DNA of 64,000 nt. Origin: Darksidea phi (lineage: Eukaryota; Ascomycota; Dothideomycetes; Pleosporales; Lentitheciaceae). Made by a program: the position numbers and the translations under genes. Positions 58,801 to 64,000 of the stretch are shown piece by piece (position 1 is the stretch's first letter; each line of letters opens with the position of its first letter). The stretch spans positions 47,397-111,396 of the forward strand of contig JASJFT010000150.1 in the NCBI GenBank assembly GCA_030770425.1, given 5' to 3'. Below the pieces are notes generated by a model that saw only the letters and a program-made list of their open reading frames with translations, was not told where the DNA came from and did no database searches.

Positions 58801-59500
58801 TTCGGCATGACCACTACCAGATCAATCGTCAGCGCACCATCCGTCCGAGTCGCCATCTTAAGCGGATAGCTTCCGACCGCATTAATGCTCGAGGGGCGCT
58901 CATATTGTAACTTATATTTGGCGTCTTGAGGGGGTCGTGGGCTTGGGAAGGGGATGGTTACCCCAGCCGATTTCAAAGTCTTTTCAGCTTCGGCTATCTA
59001 TTTGTTATCAGCGTTTAGTTGTTGCTTCCAAATATGATGCCGCATACCGACAATGGCTCGCGACTAGGCAGTTGCGCGATCAAGCTCCTGAGCATACGCA
59101 TAGCATTTTCTGCTGGAGCTTCCTTCTTCCTGTACTTCGGCTTGACTTGCTCCAAAAGGTCGTCGACCTGTAACTTGAATACGTTACTCCTGAACGAGTC
59201 GGCTGTGTACGCTCCATCCTGGAGCTGTGCGTCCGGTCGTTTGTGTGATTGTAAGGTATTGCGCGTCTTCGAGACTGGTGCGCGTTTGGGCGCCGATTTG
59301 CCAGCTTCCTCTGGCTCCCGTGGCTCATTCTCGCTCGAGGCATCTTCTTCTCCCGACTCTTCCAGCTCGTTCATAGACACATCGCTCTCTTCGCTCGCAT
59401 GCTTCGCTAGACTCTCGGCTCTCTCTTCCGCGTAGTCAGCTTCGCTCTCGTCGCTCTCATCATCGTGCTTAAGTTTTCTTCGTTTGATCGCAGGCGCCAT
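55854..59500 (-). CDS. Utp22 (Nrap family), small-subunit processome protein
   Basis: Nucleolar protein of the UTP-C complex needed for U3-dependent pre-18S rRNA processing. Exons are 59500-59048 and 58997-55854, giving 1198 aa. The N-terminal ~130 residues are highly acidic with basic patches (KRRKLKHDDESDESEADYAE), typical for this protein. The first Nrap domain begins with PFPSPRPPQDAKYKLQYERP. Blocks such as CILGRVWLRQRGFGSSL and WGDKAELRRFKDGSILESVVW are the nucleotidyltransferase-like and Nrap signatures. The C-terminus ends KRLGGELISRVDVNR. Length is as expected for the family. It is divergent from the cystathionine gamma-synthase gene across 252 bp. Confidence 0.94.
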
Positions 59501-59752
59501 CGCGGTTGCTGTCGTAGAGTGTTTTGAAACTACATGCGCAGAAAAATTTCGAGATTATGGCGTGTGGCGCACCGACCGTGCATGTGGCTGATGGGCTTAT
59601 CGATAACCTTAAATTTTCGAGCCGAGATCGGAATGGGGACTAGCAACCAATCTCAGGATGACTTTCGCCATCTGGACACCGCTCTCTTTAAAAACCCTTT
59701 GTATATCGCTTCCATTTAGCTTCAATCGGTCAAACGGCCGCCTTTGTCTACC
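59501..59752. promoter_or_regulatory. Divergent promoter Utp22 / cystathionine gamma-synthase
   Basis: 252 bp between start codons. Co-regulation of the two is not expected from function; the short distance simply implies overlapping promoters. Confidence 0.4.
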
Positions 59753-61894
59753 ATGACAGTTCCTATTCCGCTACACAATGATCTCGAGGTTGGAGAGAGC
59801 ATTCCGCCCATGACAGCGCACGTGAGTCACTCATTCACCTGTCTCCTACCCGTCAGCTCACTAAGAAGCCAAGGCTGTCAGCGTTTCGCTACCGACATGG
59901 AGAGCGAATGTTGGGTATGAGGAGGGTGAAGAATGGGTTCTGAGTAAGATGAAAACAGGCTATCCAAGGTGCGAAACCGCTGCGCCATTGCATATACTCA
60001 TACTAAGGACAAGAGGTTCTTCATACATAAGACGATCGAACGCCTTGCCTCGGCTATAATAAAAAAATATGGCCAGTCGGGAGAGCGAGCTCTGCTTTTC
60101 CCTTCGCATGCATCGGCCGCAAGGTGTAAGGACTTCTTTGCCACACAGGCGCCTGAACTTGATCAACAAGTGCGGCTCGTGGACCTTGTTCCGCTTTCCG
60201 AAAAGACGCGCCCAGAAGAGTCTGTTCTTATATCGCCCAAGATATCTGCTGTGTTATTTCCTGGAGATGGCTTCAAAATCGCAAAGAGTTTTTGGCAACA
60301 TTCAGGCGATGGCATCTCTAGTCGGCGAGCAGAGTATTGTTTGAGTGTGTTCGAGAAAGGCGGCTTAGTTGACGTCAAGACGATTGATGAGACGTCTGCA
60401 TTATGCAAAGGCCCTAGGCGTTATCAGAAGAAAACCTCAATCGATTTCAACAACCCTATAGAAACCTCAAACGGCAACTCTGATCCTCATGACCCAACTC
60501 GGTTTGTAGAAGAGAGATTCGGTCGCAACTTAGATCTCTCTCAGGCTGCAAACGCGAAGACGGCGGTACGGCGACGGATAGCTGGTTCTTTGACGGCAGA
60601 CGTTGGCTTGACGGAGGCTCTTTCTCTGGAAAAGGACGTTGACAAGATTCGGAAGGTCATTGGCTTCTCCGAAGACGATGTCTATCTATACCCTTGCGGC
60701 ATGAGCTCAATTTTCAACGCGCATAGGAATCTCATGGCAACCAAAGGCCCCCTGAAGAGCATAGTCTATGGGTATGAACACTCCCCACCTTCCTAGTGTT
60801 AGCACTTAGCGACCCAGGTTTCCTTATATCGATACGCTCAAGATCGTAGAGAAGTTCGGCCCAGGTTGTCAGTTCTACGGGTTCGGTTCGGCGGAGGAGC
60901 TGGATGACCTGGAGAAGCGACTAGAGAACGGTGAACGTTTCCTAGCTCTCTTTACTGAATTTCCAGGAAATCCATTGCTCCGTTCCCCCGACCTTGAGCG
61001 CATCCATTTCCTGGCCGATAAATACGACTTTTATGTGGTCGTCGATGAGACCATTGGGAATTTCCTGAACGTTAACGTGCTCCCCTACGCCGATGTTGTG
61101 GTTAGCAGTTTGACCAAGGTTTTCAGCGGTGATAGCAACGTCATGGGAGGGAGGTGTGTATAACACTAAAATTTTACCCTATTGAAACTCTGACCTTTAC
61201 CAGTCTCATTCTCAACTCGAAGGGGAAGAACTACAAAGACCTCAAATGTACGTGGACCCGGGACTACGAGGATAATCACTGGGCCGAAGATAGCATATTT
61301 CTCGAACGCAATAGCCGTGATTTTGTTTCACGTATTGAACGTATAAACGCCAATGCAGAAGCCATCTGCGACGTTCTCCGGGCGCATCCACGCGGTAAGC
61401 GTCGTTTACTGTACAACTGTCTCAAAGCCCAATCTAACTGCTTCGACAGTGAAGCAAGTGTATTACCCCAAGTACAGTGAGACGCGATCTCACTACGATA
61501 AGTGTCGTACTCCCCACGGAGGATATGGTGGATTGCTCTCAGTTACTTTCTACGCGAAAAAGGATGCGGTGACATTCTTTGACAACCTGGACGCGGTCAA
61601 GGGGCCTAGTCTAGGTACCAATTTTACCTTGAGGTATGTTAAACTCAGCATAGAGTTTCCTTAAACTACCCTCACACGCTGATCCTACTATAGTTCACCC
61701 TATGTAATTCTGGCTCACTATGGTGAACTGGACTGGGTAAGACTTCCGCGTACTTGGTAGAAACACGCAGCTGATGTACACAGTGCGCATCTTGGGGTGT
61801 GGAAGCCGATCTAGTGCGCTTCAGTGTTGGCTTAGAGGAGACAACCATGCTTGTGCAGACATTCCGGCGCGCTCTGGGAGCCATCTCAAGTTAA
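59753..61894 (+). CDS. Cystathionine gamma-synthase (fungal, Str2/met-7 type)
   Basis: PLP enzyme of transsulfuration that joins cysteine to an activated homoserine to form cystathionine. Eight exons (59753-59821, 59874-59968, 60016-60771, 60818-61153, 61204-61394, 61450-61633, 61694-61736, 61784-61894) sum to 594 aa. The start [19 protein letters not shown] and the block [15 protein letters not shown]...YPRFFIH are family-specific. The PLP lysine is about residue 407 in [17 protein letters not shown], completed by intron 4. The C-terminal part LAHYGELDW is joined by the last intron to [17 protein letters not shown], which places the true stop at 61894. The large N-terminal extension compared with bacterial MetB is normal for the fungal form. 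Confidence 0.92.
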
Positions 61895-64000
61895 GAAAAT
61901 GTCACCATCACTTTCTGACCGTTTTTCAACGAAACAGCCAGTGTACACTAGTGACAGAAGTTCTTACCTTTCAATGGACAGACCCTCTACTACACCTTTC
62001 CAGCATACCCTTACATTAGATACCTCGTTTAGAACCAAAGTACTCTAGAGCACCAAAAGTAACATTTTACGGTTGGTTGATGTTTATCGGCACCTCCCCT
62101 TTCCCTATATACTAACCGTACGCTGTATGTGTGTCCCCAATTTATAGCCGTAGCAGTATAGAAGAAAAAGGTCCAAGGAACTTTCCGTAAGGGGGTTCGT
62201 ATCAAGAGTAAATGCGGCCCTAAGAGAGGAGGAATAGGGAAGTTGTAGTATACTGTGGCCGATAAGCGGTCATGTTGGCTCTGCAAGGCTGGCATGGCGA
62301 GAAATCACAACCCCCAATACAGCGATAATGTACGCATGGTTCGCGAATAGCGAGCCCCGCCGGCATGTATTGTCTGAGGCGAGCCTGTGTTGCAAGGAAT
62401 GAACAACTCGACTCGGTGAGTTCGGCGACTGCTGCTTCCGAACCCAAGCAATTTTAGGCTCGTAGCTGGGATTATAACAAAGAGGTTCGACAAGCAGCAG
62501 AGGCGTTTTCCGTTTCAGCGGTTGTACGGTACGGGATGGGTACCATAGCGTCGGAGAGGAGATAGAAGCTTAGAGGAATGCTCTCCTGCATACACGGATT
62601 TCACGGACCAATAGGCTGCCTTCCGCCACCACTGCCATTGCACTGCATAAATTGAAACCCGATGCAATGCAGTCTGCGATACAGGCGCACATGGACATTT
62701 TCTACAACCGGACTATGAACCTAGATCCTGGCTGCGCCGCTGAACGAGACGCACGCAGCGTTGTTTGAGAGTCGATCATCTGTGTAACAGATACAGAAAT
62801 GGGTATTGCCTTGATTGCTCTGACAAGGCTCTGCTAGATTTATACTTACCTGAGTGTTTGTATGGGCATGGAGATGGAGAAGGTTTTAATGGGTTTCGGG
62901 ATCGGTTCGGGGTTTGATCAGAAAATCCTCCCCGCGGAGAGATCTGTGCTGCTCAAAAGGCTCGACACTCAAAAGTTCAGCCAAGGTTCCGGATTTTGTC
63001 CAATGGCAGCAACTAACGGCGGTGAACAAGTCGTGACTACCACGCTCTCACATCATGTTTAGCCATTTTATTCTACAAAAGGGTTTGCTGTTGCGCACTG
63101 CCTTCGTTGATCAGATTGATCTACAAGACGGCCAATTTCATCCTCGAGCGCTGCGCCACGGATATAGAGCCAAGGGTTTGGCTATCTTGCGGGAGGACGG
63201 TCGTCTCACACCGATGAGTACAAGATCTGCTCGAGGATCGTGTGCCATGGACCTGCAAGTGAATTAAGCGCCACCACGCGGCTTGTCGATAGCCGCATTC
63301 GATCTCGATCCCAAAGCGTCGGCAATTGCGGAACGACGAAAGGCTTGGAAGGATCTTATTCTTCTTGCGAAAACACCGACAGTGCCAGTGCAACCTGCTC
63401 CCCGGGACCGGCACCAACCAGCCAACCGACGGACCGGCGTTTTGATATCGCTCGACCCCGGGAACACGTATGCGGGTTCACAGCAAGACGCCCTAGGGGC
63501 CTCTAAGACTCGGCCTCCGGTAGGAGTTTAAAATCCGAGCACAGTGCGTGTACAGGTCGGCAGACTACCCAATGGAACGACGAGCGGGCAAGGACCAGTA
63601 AGGCGTGAGTTAACGAAACGTCTTGCTTACACGAGCCAAGGGATTATGATACACGCCTTCATGTTTCGTCTTGCGGCACTGCCACACGGTGTTGAGGAAT
63701 GACAGCCCCGCAAGATCATGCGTCTTGGTCTCCCCGTCGACTCCGGTAGGGTTGGGACTGGGGCACGGACCACGACAGCCAAGGCCCTTCTCGCATAGCC
63801 CACGGACCAATTGCATGTACGTCGTACTCGTTGGTCACGTGTCGTATACGGGCCCGCGGGCTTCACAAGGGGCGGGAAGTATTAGCGCCTCTCCTGGGTC
63901 CACCCCCCACCGACAAACACGGTGTCTGACTGTACCCCCTTCTGCACAGCGTACAGTACGGCGATGCCAGCCGCGCTTCGATGCAGCTTCCAGAAGCCTT
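61895..64000. other. Gene-free right end of the window
   Basis: About 2.1 kb after the cystathionine gamma-synthase stop. Only short frames occur and most lack ATG starts. Between 63283 and 63531 one frame reads a charged peptide (AIAERRKAWKDLILLAKTPT) but without start or partner exons. No tRNA, repeat or transposon motif is recognised. A gene beginning beyond 64000 could have its promoter here. Confidence 0.4.

Overview
The window is nuclear DNA from a filamentous ascomycete (Pezizomycotina), most likely a Dothideomycete. The evidence is dense genes on both strands, many short GT-AG introns of about 43-140 nt, a divergent histone H2A/H2B pair, the fungal pH-signalling protease PalB, an AA9 lytic polysaccharide monooxygenase, a HET-domain relic and one AT-rich island that looks RIP-mutated. 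I rebuilt the exons by hand from splice sites and reading phase; every complete model sums to a whole number of codons. No virus, plasmid, CRISPR array or intact transposon was seen, and no tRNA or rRNA was recognised.

Layout. 0-6.8 kb: a peroxisomal-type mitochondrial-family carrier (cut by the left edge), PalB/Rim13 calpain-like protease, and an Osh4/Kes1-type oxysterol-binding protein. 7.0-17.9 kb: a proline-centred cluster made of P5C dehydrogenase, a Zn2Cys6 regulator, a peroxisomal (AKL-ending) FAD amine oxidase, an unassigned protein with three carrier-like proline motifs, proline dehydrogenase and P5C reductase. 17.9-19.2 kb: AT-rich, repeat-like sequence. 19.2-31.2 kb: housekeeping genes (2-oxoglutarate dehydrogenase E2, complex I NDUFB9, histones H2A and H2B, Atg4, Sqs1, tubulin cofactor C).

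31.5-33.6 kb holds relics: a broken HET-domain gene and a frameshifted ankyrin fragment. 33.6-42.4 kb: complex I NDUFA11, the deubiquitinase Ubp2 and the TORC2 effector Slm1. 43.2-46.3 kb: a secreted AA9 enzyme and an F-box-like protein. 47.2-55.8 kb: an accessory run of MFS exporter, short-chain dehydrogenase, P450, a carboxylesterase remnant and an alpha/beta hydrolase. 55.9-61.9 kb: the rRNA-processing factor Utp22 and a cystathionine gamma-synthase. The last 2.1 kb has no gene I can support.

How the genes work together. The clearest functional unit is 7.0-17.9 kb. Proline dehydrogenase and P5C dehydrogenase together convert proline to glutamate in the mitochondrion. The regulator shares a 302-bp promoter with P5C dehydrogenase. 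The oxidase and P5C reductase are unexpected partners, and the carrier-like protein is a candidate transporter. The 47-56 kb run has the parts of a small detoxification or catabolic cluster but no backbone synthase and no regulator.
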